From positions 16,999,363 through 17,063,362 of the forward strand of contig JACMZG010001870.1 in assembly GCA_018340805.1 (NCBI GenBank): DNA of 64,000 bases, in the 5' to 3' direction. The notes beneath the pieces are model-generated. The model had not been told where the DNA came from. It saw nothing but the letters and a program-made list of their open reading frames with translations, and made no database searches. The position numbers and the translations under genes are program-made. Shown here in pieces: positions 54,688 through 64,000 of the stretch. This DNA is from Microvelia longipes. Lineage: Eukaryota; Arthropoda; Insecta; Hemiptera; Veliidae. Each line of letters opens with the position of its first letter. Position 1 is the first letter of the stretch.

Positions 54688-55095
54688 GTTTTACCCGCAT
54701 TATTCGTTTTAAGTGTTTTTAAAACCTTCTGAGTGGTTTTCACGAAGTCTACTTTGCGTCTATATGTGTTTGTTTGTGTGTGAGTCTGTTATGTTAGCTC
54801 TCAATGTTTTTAGGCCTGAGAATTGAAATTCAGTACAAAAATCAATTATTAGGTCTAGTTGTCCTCTCCGGAAAATATTTTAATGACGTCATTGACAGAA
54901 AAAAATGACTCAGCAAATATTTCATAAAGTCATAAAATGAGTACACATGTAGGGCATGTGTAGGACTAACAAATATGTCAAGTTTGATCTAATTATCAGC
55001 ATTAGTTTAAACTTTTATCAAATGAATGAAATAGTTTTTTTATTTTAAAAAAATTGGAAAAGTTCCGAGCCCCGTGACCGATTTTTTTTTTTTTT
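54688..55095 (+). mobile_element. F2 copy ending in the SINE tail
   Basis: Starts inside F2 (CGGGGTTTTACCCGCATTAT), passes TTTTTAAAACCTTCTGAG, ATGACGTCATTGACAG, AATGACTCAGCAAA, GTCAAGTTTGATCTAATTAT, and ends GGAAAAGTTCCGAGCCCCGT, GACCGATTTTTTTT, which is the SINE 3' tail. The terminal palindrome is missing (5'-truncated). Confidence 0.72.
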
Positions 55096-56590
55096 TTTCT
55101 ACGGTAAAAATGAAATATTTAAGACTTTAATTGCTCCATTGAAATTCTTTTGGAAACAACTATGCTGGTAATTTGTTGTTTTTTTAATCCTAGCTAATAC
55201 GCTTTTGTTTTAGTGAGGCTTTGGGAAAAAACATACAGCTTTATTTCTGATCAAAAAGTCAGAAGAAAAAGACATGCAGCCTCTGAACCGGCTATCTTGC
55301 TATATTTACTCTTTTTCTCTATTTCAGCAAATGCCCCTTAAGTTAATTCTGTCTATATCTTACAATGCCTGTAAGCATTTCAGCCAATTCTTTTCACTTG
55401 TCTTTATACATAAATCTTTTTATTTTATTAGCATTATCTTGCTCTTATCTTTTTAGGTTATCTTAAAAATCACTTTGTTTCTACGAAATTGTTTGAATTA
55501 TTTTTGTACACACCGCTTTCTATTACCCTGGATACTGTAGTGGTGATAACACAGTGGTTTTTCCGGGCCAAAACTACTCACCATTGTTATTGTTCCCTTC
55601 TCTTATCGAGATTTGCCCCTAAATCCGTTACGATTATCTTAAGTTATTGCTAGTGTGTTCTTGTTTTTTTAATTAATATCTAATTAGTTTATAAGAAAAA
55701 TATTTTTTGAGCTTAATTAGGAATTCGTTTGAAAGAACAGTGATGAATTTTCAACTTTATACTAAAATAATTTTTAGTTTTTTTATTGTCTGTGTAGCCT
55801 ATTTTGGATGAAACATTAGGAATTTGTTCCTGCATTAAATTCAAGTAAATTTGGTTAAATCATAACCATAGGAAAATTTGAATAACCAGACCAAATTGAA
55901 AATTTTGGTTTCTAATTACCAATAATTACCTAAATGTTGTAATTATGTTCCTACTTTTGGTATCTTTAAATAGGTGAATTGGAGCTTACCAAAATAAACA
56001 CTGTCTAACCAACTGCACTAAATTTATCAAAATGACACCATAACTCCGTATCTATTTCAGTAATATTTCAATGAGCTTTTGTTATCCAAACATTATAGAG
56101 TTGTGTTAAAAATGTTTTATCATTTTGTTTAACTTATTAAATTTTGTTTCACTTTGGTTAACTTGTTTTTGTGTCTTTGAACATACATGTATTATACTCG
56201 TATATGTCTAACAATAATCTGGTGAAATAATATCTAGAATAATGTGATATTGGTATGCATTTAATTGTGACTTAATAAAGTCTTGAATATAGTTAACATA
56301 CAGGTATTCTATTATTCATTTTTCTTCCAAAAGTGACAACATAATTAACTTAATTACTAATTACTAAGATTATAATGATAAATACGAATGCGTCGACTTA
56401 TAAGAAGTCTAGGTCCACTTTGTACATATATTTTAAGGATTTAATGTTGGCACGTCTGAAATGTTTCATTCAGCAGCATTCATGTATTGTAATTTACATA
56501 CTCATACTCATGTTATCTATATTTTAGAATAATATGTCCATTAAGTTTATTAAATCTTGTGCATCAAACTGTAGTTGTTTAACTGCTATG
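55096..56590. other. AT-rich DNA, no gene
   Basis: About 1.5 kb without a supported gene or repeat. Short frames here are Phe/Ser/Leu-rich and not recognised. Confidence 0.3.
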
Positions 56591-56689
56591 GTTTAGTGAC
56601 ATTTTTTATTAATTAAAATAGTTATCATAGTTTGATTTATTTGGTTAAATTTCTCCGCTTGCTTGAACACAATAGGCTTTGAAAAAGTG

Positions 56690-56850
56690 TATAAAAGGAA
56701 TTGTGGATGTGTTGGGGAAGGAATAAAACCTGTAGAGCCGGGAGAGGAGGTCGAGGGTGGGACTCGATCGACCGAGCCGGGGGCTGCCACACAGTAGTGT
56801 TTTGTTTTCAAGCATGTTGGTTAGGACACTTCCGGTGATGAGAACCCCTC
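56690..56850 (-). other. GC-rich patch with an open minus frame
   Basis: Contains GAGCCGGGAGAGGAGGTCGA and CGATCGACCGAGCCGGGGGC. The minus-strand frame (56811-56593) starts MKTKHYCVAAPGSVDRVPPS and is Pro/Ser-rich for ~35 residues, then AT-rich. GGTCGATCGAGTCC on the minus strand slightly resembles a box B. It might be the edge of a SINE, a UTR or a small exon; I cannot decide. Confidence 0.25.
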
Positions 56851-57379
56851 ACTGTGTACGTGATGAAAAATAGAAAAATATCCAACACAGAGATATTTTC
56901 TATTTGCATAGATTTATTAAAAGCCTGGGGTTAGGAATTGAAAAGCTCCCATTAACCTTTTTCCCTATATTTGCCTCTCCAATCTGTTTAGCTAACCATC
57001 TCATGCCATCTCGTTCTTTTGTATTCGTATACCTGATACTTTCATGCTCATACGTACCTACCTATTACGTCAAATCGATTAGATTCAATGGTAAAACTCA
57101 TGACCTTGCTTTGCCTGTTAGGTTTGATGGAGCTATATAAACTTTCAAATAATACAAAAATAAACTATTAGCTTGTTTGTTCTCAAAATGCTCTTGTCGT
57201 CTTCAGAAGATAAAGTTTATCTTGAATTTTATCTTGTTATCTTACATGAAATCTGTAATAATCAACTGTAAAGATTATCTGTTAGTACTAGTAGCCTTGA
57301 TCTATTTTTTTTTCAATTAATACATAGTATATATTTTATTTTCAGTTCATTTATTGTAATTTCCTTTTCTAAATAACTT

Positions 57380-57386
<7 letters not shown>
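56851..57386. other. No feature recognised
   Basis: AT-rich DNA. TTTGCATAGATTTATT... gives a 78-codon frame without known family. Confidence 0.3.
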
Positions 57387-57459
<73 letters not shown>

Positions 57460-57472
57460 ATATATATATAAT
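57387..57472. repeat. (TA)n microsatellite
   Basis: TA tract with two TT interruptions. Confidence 0.9.
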
Positions 57473-57657
57473 TTTGTATACAATGTCTTCAATTTGCAAG
57501 AGCCAATGCATTTTTATAACTTTAAAAGGTAAAAGGTTTTTAAACTTTTAATTACACTATATATTTTAATGTAAAAACTTAAATTAAATTCACGTTAACT
57601 TTACTCTATAGTTCAAGTGTACATACCATATATTGTCATTTTAGCTATTATAAATAA

Positions 57658-57693
57658 AAATAAGCTTGTGAGGTTAGGGTCAGACTTACTGAT

Positions 57694-57792
<99 letters not shown>

Positions 57793-57820
57793 TATATAGG
57801 AGAGAGAGAGAGAGAGAGTC
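57658..57820 (+). repeat. GAGCTTATGAG-type head with (TA)n and (GA)n
   Basis: AATAAGCTTGTGAGGTTAGG and GACTTACTGATATATA lead directly into a TA tract (57691-57797) and then GGAGAGAGAGAGAGAGAGAG. The head matches those at 38.4, 42.65 and 44.2 kb. Confidence 0.65.
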
Positions 57821-57924
57821 TCTCTTCGTCTGTGGAAGAACTTACAGTTAGAAACGTTACGTTTATTGTAACTTTTCTAAATGTCTCTATTTATTTCTCT
57901 ATAATTAAGTATACATATTTATAT

Positions 57925-58001
57925 AAAGAGCTTATGAGGTTGGGAGTCATATAAGGGGTAGGGTGGGGGTGAATTTTTTGAATGGGGGACTCTCTGATCA
58001 A

Positions 58002-58057
<56 letters not shown>

Positions 58058-58110
58058 TAATATATATATATATTAATATATATATATATATATACATTTA
58101 TATATATTTA
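57925..58110 (+). repeat. Second GAGCTTATGAG-type head with (TA)n
   Basis: AAAGAGCTTATGAGGTTGGG, GTAGGGTGGGGGTGAATTTT, GGGGGACTCTCTGATCAAG then a TA tract (58004-58100). The TA tract begins at the same place as in the other copies. Confidence 0.7.
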
Positions 58111-59084
58111 CAAATTTACAAAACTGTTTTAATACATTTATTTTAACAAGAGTCATCCTGCTTATTTTTTTTTGTTAAGCAATTTTTTATTGTACAACAG
58201 TGTCGTTTATTTTACATTTTATAACAAGTTTTTTCTGAATTATATTACCGAGAAATTGTTTTTAACTTCTTACAGTATTATACATGGAAGGAAAAATATA
58301 CTAAATCTTTCTACACTTTATGCATATTTATAATATGATTTATTGTTACATTAGGCAGATGAATTTTTAAAGGTCGTTCCTCTCTTTAATTTTTTTCCTT
58401 TTCATTGTGAAGTTGTGAACCATGTGAAAAATGTTTGTTTGATATTAAGTTTTTTTTCTATAAGTGGATTGTATATTTAGAAGGGTCGATGAAACATTTT
58501 ATTGTTAATAAATGTTGGAAAAACTTTTTCAATGCGTTCTTATAGGGAGAGCCTGTATGAAAAATAAAATTATAACTCCTTATTTATATTTGTCTATAAG
58601 GACACAGATTCTTCATTTTTTATTGTATTCTTTTATTTGGTACGGATCAGGTTTAAATAAAGATTAATATATTATATAGTGGTATATTTTCAAATATATG
58701 CTTTTAGTAGCAATAAAGTCAGCCTTTGGATTACTTAAAGTTTACAATTTCTTGTGTACTATTGTCGCAATACTAGTGGTCAACCAAGAACTAATAAGAG
58801 CCAAACTATTACGAGTGTAACGTCCCTTGTTAAGTTTTGTTTTTGTAGATTTTTAATAATAAAAAAAAGCCATTTAATATTGACAATATTTGTTTTGATT
58901 TTTTTGACACGATAGTCTAAACTGTAAATACATTGAATATTACAACAGACTTTACTGACCACACTTTTATTTATATTACATAATTTTATTTATTTTATTT
59001 TATCATTATAATGATTGCATAATTATATTGCACTTAATTTTGTTGGAGGGAGATTTTCTTTAAACGTCAGTAGGATATGGATTG
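58111..59084. other. AT-rich DNA, no gene
   Basis: No supported gene, repeat or structure. Confidence 0.3.
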
Positions 59085-59690
59085 TCAATGTGCAGACGCT
59101 CACACTTGTGATAACTCTACACAGTAAGCGTCTTTATAATAACTGCATAGTGACCCTCTTTGTGATAACTACATAGTGAGTGTTTTTGTGATAACTCTAC
59201 ACAGCAAACTTCTTACTGATAACTATACACACTGAGCCTCTTCGAGATAAATACACAGTGAGCGTCTTTGTGGTAATTCTTCACACTAAGCCTCTTTGTG
59301 ATAAATACGCAGTGAGCGTCTTTGTGATAATTCTTCACACTAAGCCTCTTTGTGATAAATACGCAGTGAGCGTCTTTGTGATAATTCTTCACACTGAGCC
59401 TCTTTGTGATAAATACACAGTGAGCATCTTTGTGATAACTCTACACAGTGAGCGTCTTTGTGATAATTCTTCACACTGAGCCTCTTTGTGATAAATACAC
59501 AGTGAGCGTCTTTGTGGTAATTCTTCACACTAAGCCTCTTTGTGATAAATACACAGTGAGCATCTTTGTGATAACTCTACACAGTGAGCGTCTTTGTGAT
59601 AATTCTTCACACTGAGCCTCTTCGTGATAAATACACAGTGAGCGTCTTTGTGATAGCTGTACACAGCAAGCGTTTTTGTGTTAACTCAAC
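59085..59690. repeat. 27/54-bp minisatellite
   Basis: About twenty-two ~27-bp half units. The dominant 54-bp period is CACAGTGAGCGTCTTTGTGA + TAATTCTTCACACTGAGCCT + CTTTGTGATAAATA. Two overlapping frames, one on each strand, are open across it only because the period is a multiple of three. Confidence 0.9.
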
Positions 59691-60539
59691 AATATAATTG
59701 TTTTATCAATTGAACATAAATCTAAGCTCAAAAATAATGTCTCACTGGTGAAATGCGACCTGATCCCTTCAGTAGAAAGCTTTCTATAATAATTTGAGTT
59801 GCATTAATATAACATTAAACGTGGAATAAAATGTATCATTCAATAGTAGGTTGCTGCTCGTGTTTTGCAGTAATTTGTATTAATTAGGACAAAGGAAAAT
59901 AATTTTCAAACTTGGCTCTTTAAAAAAATTGAGAGCATGGGAGTTATCTAAATTTTATGATTAAAAAATAACGTCTAAAGTATGAAGTTATAATTAGATA
60001 TTTTAAAGGTAGTTGAAGGTAAAGATACCAGAATTGTTTTCTACCATAACAACCCTAGGTGTCTTGTCGGGATGGAAGGGGTCTGCCGAACCTTACAGCT
60101 CAGGCCATTTACTTTTTAATTAAGATATAACTAAATTTTCTGACCTCATCGTGGAACTTCTCATCTGGAAAAATGCTTTTAGGAGATTTCAACAAAAATA
60201 ACTCACATTCCAAGACACATTTTAACCATTTTTTTATGAGGTAATGTTAGGAATTGTTACAAAAGAAACTAATGGAAAAGTTAGTAAAAAGTTTTATACG
60301 TTTAACTTTTACGTTTTGAGGTCGTGCCTTTTTGAGGATGACCTACTTTCTGACTTGTCTATTTTTTAGCATATTAACATCCGAGAAAGCATGAATTACG
60401 AGCTAATAACATAACACAGGCGTGCGAGCCATTAACTTTCATTGTTATGCAACTCGTTTTAGTCGGGTATACCAAATAGCACTTTTTGTAACTTCGTGTC
60501 TTCCAATTGAATACATCAGGCTTACTGAAAAAATTACTT
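59691..60539. other. No feature recognised
   Basis: AT-rich DNA without supported gene or repeat. Confidence 0.3.
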
Positions 60540-61380
60540 TTCCAGATTTATACCATAGGTATATAAGAAACGTTTTTGCACTAAAAATCTGAAACCGGGA
60601 TTTTAAATTATCAATTTCATAGGAATGCAATGTGGTTGTTCCAAAGTTTTCTTTATTTGCATGTGTTTTTTATCATTGTAGCTTCCAGTGTGTTTCTCTA
60701 AGAAAGGACCCCGCGAAATCCTTATGAAAAATGGCTCTCGGTCAAATTCGCTGAAACTTAGCATAAATACTAAACTTAACATGCTGATCAAAAGTGTCTA
60801 TGGGCACAACGCTCTATCTTCAATCCTTAGTCTTGTAAGGCCCCTTATATTAACAATATCAGAGTACATATTATATTTTTATAGAAAATTGCCCTCAGTC
60901 AAATTCGTTGAATCAACGAATTTGACTGAGGGTAATTTTCTATAAAAATATAATATGTACTCTTGATATTGTTAATATAAGGGGCCTTACAAGGCCAGAG
61001 GTTGAAAGTAGAGCGCTGTGCCCATTGAAACTTTTGATCAGTATGTTAAGTATCGTATTTATGCTAAGTTTCAGCGAATTTGACCGAGAGCCATTTTTCA
61101 TAAGCTTTACCCTGATGGGGTGAGTTTAAAGGGCCTTACAAGGCTAATGGTTGAAGATAGAGCGTTATGCCCTTTGACACTTTTGATCAGCATGTTAAGT
61201 TCAGTATTTATGCAAAGTTTCAGCGAATTTAACCGAGAGCTATTTTTCATAAGGATTTTGCGGGGTCCCTTGGAAAATTCTACAAATAATAATCTGTAGG
61301 TCTAGTTTTACTATCCGGAAAATAATTTAATTATATCGTCATTAATTGCCATTGATGACTTGAAATAATGTCGAGCATGT
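60540..61380 (+). mobile_element. F2 copy interrupted by a foldback
   Basis: The F2 5' part (TTTATACCATAGGTATATAAG, AATCTGAAACCGGGATTTTA, TATCATTGTAGCTTCCAGTG) ends at ~60704. The F2 3' part (ATAATCTGTAGGTCTAGTTT, CTATCCGGAAAATAATTTAA, TATATCGTCATTAATTGCC) resumes at ~61272. Confidence 0.7.
60705..61271. mobile_element. Foldback with three copies of one unit
   Basis: The left arm 60705-60911 (GGACCCCGCGAAATCC, ATGGCTCTCGGTCAAATTCG, CATGCTGATCAAAAGTGTC, AGGCCCCTTATATTAAC) is mirrored about 60912 by 60913-61104, almost perfectly. A further inverted-orientation copy of the outer unit lies at 61128-61271 and carries the true right end GGATTTTGCGGGGTCC. The open frame over the left arm is not coding. 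Confidence 0.85.
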
Positions 61381-61869
61381 AATGAGTGTGTATGAATTTG
61401 TTTGTAACCATTTGGTGTCCAATTTTGTAATGTTTTTTACTTATTCCTATGTGTTCTATATATTGAGACACCCTGTCCTATTCATAGAGAGATAATTATG
61501 TTCTTTATTATCATGAAGGCATTGGTTTTGATATAAATTTTTGGTGTGATATGTTCACTGTACTGTGAGCACATAATGATCTCAGTCTTTAGGCTCTGAC
61601 TTACGTTCTTTAGTTTAGTAATTTGCTTCCTTTGTAATGCTTACTGACTTATTTTCTTACTGTTTATTTTTTTTCCTGTACGGGTATTCTAGCGGCAGTA
61701 CCAGGTTATTAGTTTGTTTACCATATGGGCTTTGTAAACAAGTTGCTAAGCTCTGAGTTAGGTTACCTGATATTCTGGTTAATGTACACAATTGACTTTA
61801 GTATCATAACATTATAACCTGATATCCTCGCCCAATTGGCTTTTGTATCTTAACATGCTAACCTACTAT
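61381..61869. other. No feature recognised
   Basis: Mixed sequence with no supported gene. The last 120 bp contain loose forerunners of the following minisatellite (TATCTTAACATGCTAACCT). Confidence 0.35.
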
Positions 61870-62420
61870 TTTTCCTAAATTTACTTTGGCATCCTAACAT
61901 GGAAAATGGTACCCTCGGCAAATTGATTTTGGCATCCTAACACGGTAATCTGGTACCCTCGGCAAATTGACTTTGGCTTCCTAACATGGTAATCTGATAC
62001 CCTCGGCAAATTGCTTTGATTTCCTAACATGGTAATCTGATACCCTCGGCAAATTGACTTTGGCATCCTAACATGGTAATCTGGTACCCTCAGCAAAGTG
62101 ACTTTGGTTTCCTATCATGGTAATCTGGTACCTCGGCAAATTGACTTTGGCATCCTAACATGGTAATCTAGTACCCTCAGCAAAGTGACTTTGGTTTCCT
62201 AACATGGTAATCTGGTACCTCGTTGACTTTGGCATCCTAACATGTAATCTGGTACCCTCAGCAAAGTGACTTTGGTTTCCTAACATGGTAATCTGGTACC
62301 CTCGGCAAATTGACTTTGGCATCCTAACATGGTAATCTGGTACCCTCAGCCTAACAGGTAATCTGGTACCGGCAAATTGCTTTGGTTTCCTAACATGGTA
62401 GCCTTGTACCCCCGCCAAAA
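61870..62420. repeat. 44-bp minisatellite, ~12 copies
   Basis: Unit: CTTTGGCATCCTAACATGGT + AATCTGGTACCCTCGGCAAA + TTGA. Variants alternate GGCATCC with GGTTTCC and CTCGGCAAATTGA with CTCAGCAAAGTGA, giving an 88-bp higher-order period at 62040-62330. The long minus-strand frames are repeat artefacts. Confidence 0.9.
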
Positions 62421-63091
62421 ATCGCCAATTGTATGTTTTAACTATGCCTCTAATACCAGCTGCTGTATTTATTAACGCACATATTTTGATTCTCGTTACA
62501 TGAATTAAATTAATTGTTACGGGGTCTCTATACACAAAACTAGACGTAATTGTTAATGCAACTGCCCTCCAATATATATCAGACCAAATTGATGTATCAC
62601 AGCAATACCTTTGGAAATACGAAATTATTACACATTATTAAAACCCCCCCAAAACCTTAACATTGCTCTTCATACATTTCTAAGTATTAATTAACATTTG
62701 CTTTTAGTAGCATTTGATTTTTTGAAGCATTCGTTTGAGTTGTTTCATATTTTACCTTTATATTCCTTTTCATTTAGAGCAGTATTTATAAATTCTAGGT
62801 ATTAAAATTTACGTCTGATATTTGTTTAAGCTGTTTCAACTTGTTTAATTTGTTGATGCATCTTTACTATTGCGTGGAAATAAGTTACTAATTTGTACGA
62901 GTGAATATGGTTTGGATCATATTCACTCGTATTTTCTGTGTCGTTTAGAGTAAATTTTAAAACCATGACTCTTTTTAACATGATTTGACAGTTGTACTAT
63001 TTATCTTTCAAATATAATATTTCTTCATAAAGTGAAAAGATATTTCGAGTGTTTGTTTAAGGGTGTCTGATGGTAAATTATGATTTAAATA
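62421..63091. other. No gene; one hairpin
   Basis: ACGAGTGAATATG (62897-62909), loop GTTTGGAT, CATATTCACTCGT (62918-62930) is a perfect 13-bp hairpin. Rest AT-rich. Confidence 0.5.
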
Positions 63092-63386
63092 CGGGCCTTC
63101 AGCCCGTAGCCCCTTTGTGGCGTCGGCCCCTCGGGCAGCTTTGTGGCCCGGGGGCCTACCTGCGGGCACATTGTTGTTGTGCCGTATTATTTGTTGTTTT
63201 ATTATTATATGTTGTTACATGGCCCGCTACGCTGGCCGAGGCTCGCTATGGCCCCTTACGGGCCACTCTGTTGTTTCAGTATTTATTGTTACATGACATT
63301 TTGCCGTGCATCTAGCGAATTTTCATATCTGTGCCTCCCAGGCCCACGAAGCGGGCCTGTGAGTCTAGCTATTTCCCCTTCGGGGT
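63092..63386 (-). repeat. Diverged inverted relative of the GC hairpin array
   Basis: Reverse complement runs CAGGCCCGCTTCGTGGGCCTG, GAAAATTCGCTAG, GGCAAAATGTCATGTAACAA, AATGTGCCCGCAGG, CCCCGGGCCACAAAG, GGGGCTACGGGCTGAAGGCC, in the order of 43.94-44.17 kb, with an extra ~80-bp stretch in the middle. Most GAA-loop stems carry mismatches here. TACGGGCCTTCAGCCCGTA (63092) is still a hairpin. Open frames across it are not genes. Confidence 0.75.
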
Positions 63387-63860
63387 AATATAGACGTAAT
63401 AATGTGTTCAACAAAATGTATATAGCTTTGACCAATTATCTGAAGCTCTTGCCAGTAGGGTTATTAGAATAAAGTGGGGTTCAGGACCCGCCTGAAAAAA
63501 ATAGGGTTTTTTGCTTTTCTACCTCAAAGTACTTGATTTTAACATGGCCTAGGTTGTTTCGCTTAGGTTATTTATATGTTCTAACGATTGATTTATGTTG
63601 TCCTTACCTATATTTTAATAAATGTTACATTTTTTTGCCCTTAAAAATTGTTTATTTGGGAATAAGCTTCAGGTTAAAAATAAATACAATCATAAAAATA
63701 ATTTGTATTTTTAAATATGATGTTATTCTATTTTTATATGGTGATTGTTCGAATTAAATATGGTTAATTGATTTGTATTGATAAGAATAATAGTTGACAT
63801 ATATAGAAAAGTCGCATAAATGTTGCTGGCCCCTTGACAAATCAATTAAACATATGTAAA
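63387..63860. other. No feature recognised
   Basis: AT-rich DNA; the 74-codon frame at 63533 is low-complexity and unrecognised. Confidence 0.3.
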
Positions 63861-63862
63861 TA

Positions 63863-63890
63863 CAAGCTGGTTAACCACTCGGCCAAGTTT
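63863..63890 (-). mobile_element. tRNA-like box A, possible SINE head
   Basis: The minus strand reads CTTGGCCGAGTGGTTAACC, very close to the box A of Ser/Leu tRNAs (TGGCCGAGTGGTTAA). Downstream sequence does not complete a tRNA, so a SINE head is the more likely source. Confidence 0.35.
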
Positions 63891-63904
63891 TAGTTTTTAA
63901 AGTC

Positions 63905-64000
63905 TTTAGTTTTCCTCATTTATACTGTAAGTATATAGGAAAAGTATTGCGTTTGTAAAAAAAACCCGAAACCGGTATGTAACCTGAATTATCCAGTTTA
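63905..64000 (+). mobile_element. F2 copy running off the window
   Basis: TTTCCTCATTTATACTGTAAG, GGAAAAGTATTGCGTTTG, AACCCGAAACCGGTATGTAA and ATTATCCAGTTT are the first ~95 bp of F2. It continues beyond the window. Confidence 0.75.

Noticed and set aside
59258..59528. Overlapping plus and minus frames with repeated peptide units
   Set aside because: The minisatellite period is a multiple of three, so any open unit stays open; no start context or domain.
61881..62535. Minus-strand frames with VPDYHVRMPKS-like repeats
   Set aside because: Translation of the 44-bp minisatellite; frame is kept only by chance combinations of unit lengths.
63070..63388. Two overlapping 81-codon frames at 63.1-63.4 kb
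   Set aside because: They overlap in different frames across the diverged GC hairpin module, which is noncoding in its other copies.
63863..63890. tRNA-Ser/Leu gene
   Set aside because: Only box A is convincing; the acceptor stem, anticodon arm and box B cannot be completed.

Overview
The window looks like a repeat-dominated stretch of an animal nuclear genome, most likely an arthropod. The reasons are a BEL/Pao LTR retrotransposon, decayed pieces of jockey-like and RNase H-bearing LINEs, a Tc1/mariner-type transposase remnant, many MITEs with target-site duplications, very AT-rich DNA with long (TA)n tracts, and no bacterial-type gene organisation. I found no host protein-coding exon, rRNA or tRNA gene that I would defend. 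Nearly everything recognisable is a mobile element, a tandem repeat or a palindrome.

Layout. 0-9 kb: a small MITE, a 5S-rRNA-related SINE, a 39-bp minisatellite, a huge inverted-repeat element with ~1-kb arms (4172-6860) around mariner-like transposase debris, a decayed LINE RNase H region on the minus strand (8010-8555), and a cluster of three hairpins (8830-8950). 10-20 kb: minisatellites of 31 bp and ~51 bp, a first copy of an abundant unclassified repeat (called family F2 here), two adjacent TIR elements (18268-19597, the second with a perfect 8-bp target duplication). 20-26 kb: unique-looking AT-rich DNA, a ~590-bp repeat shared with 49 kb, MITEs and another SINE. 26.2-33.9 kb: a complete BEL/Pao element (26754-33779) with identical 352-bp LTRs and TSD TTAAG, inserted in one arm of an older foldback element. 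Its gag, protease, RT, RNase H and integrase regions are all recognisable but broken by about nine frameshifts and one stop. 34-41 kb: SINEs, a foldback element beside a jockey-like RT fragment, further repeat copies. 42.6-45.7 kb: a ~1.5-kb unit present twice in tandem, each with a (TA)n tract and a GC-rich set of perfect GAA-loop hairpins; a relative lies on the other strand at 63.1-63.4 kb. 47-55 kb: a jockey-like RT C-terminal relic, the best-preserved 5S SINE, a second copy of the 8-bp-TSD MITE inserted in F2, a perfect 51-bp-arm hairpin, and a hAT-like MITE nested in F2. 57-64 kb: (TA)n tracts, 54-bp and 44-bp minisatellites, a foldback inside F2, and a last F2 copy running off the end.

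The elements interact mainly by nesting: BEL in foldback, MITE in F2, hAT-like MITE in F2, foldback in F2. This gives a relative age order in which F2 is older than several families. F2 also carries recurring TGACGTCA and TGACTCA-like sites and shares its 3' tail with the 5S SINE. All coordinates were read by eye and outer edges of diverged repeats may be off by some tens of bases.
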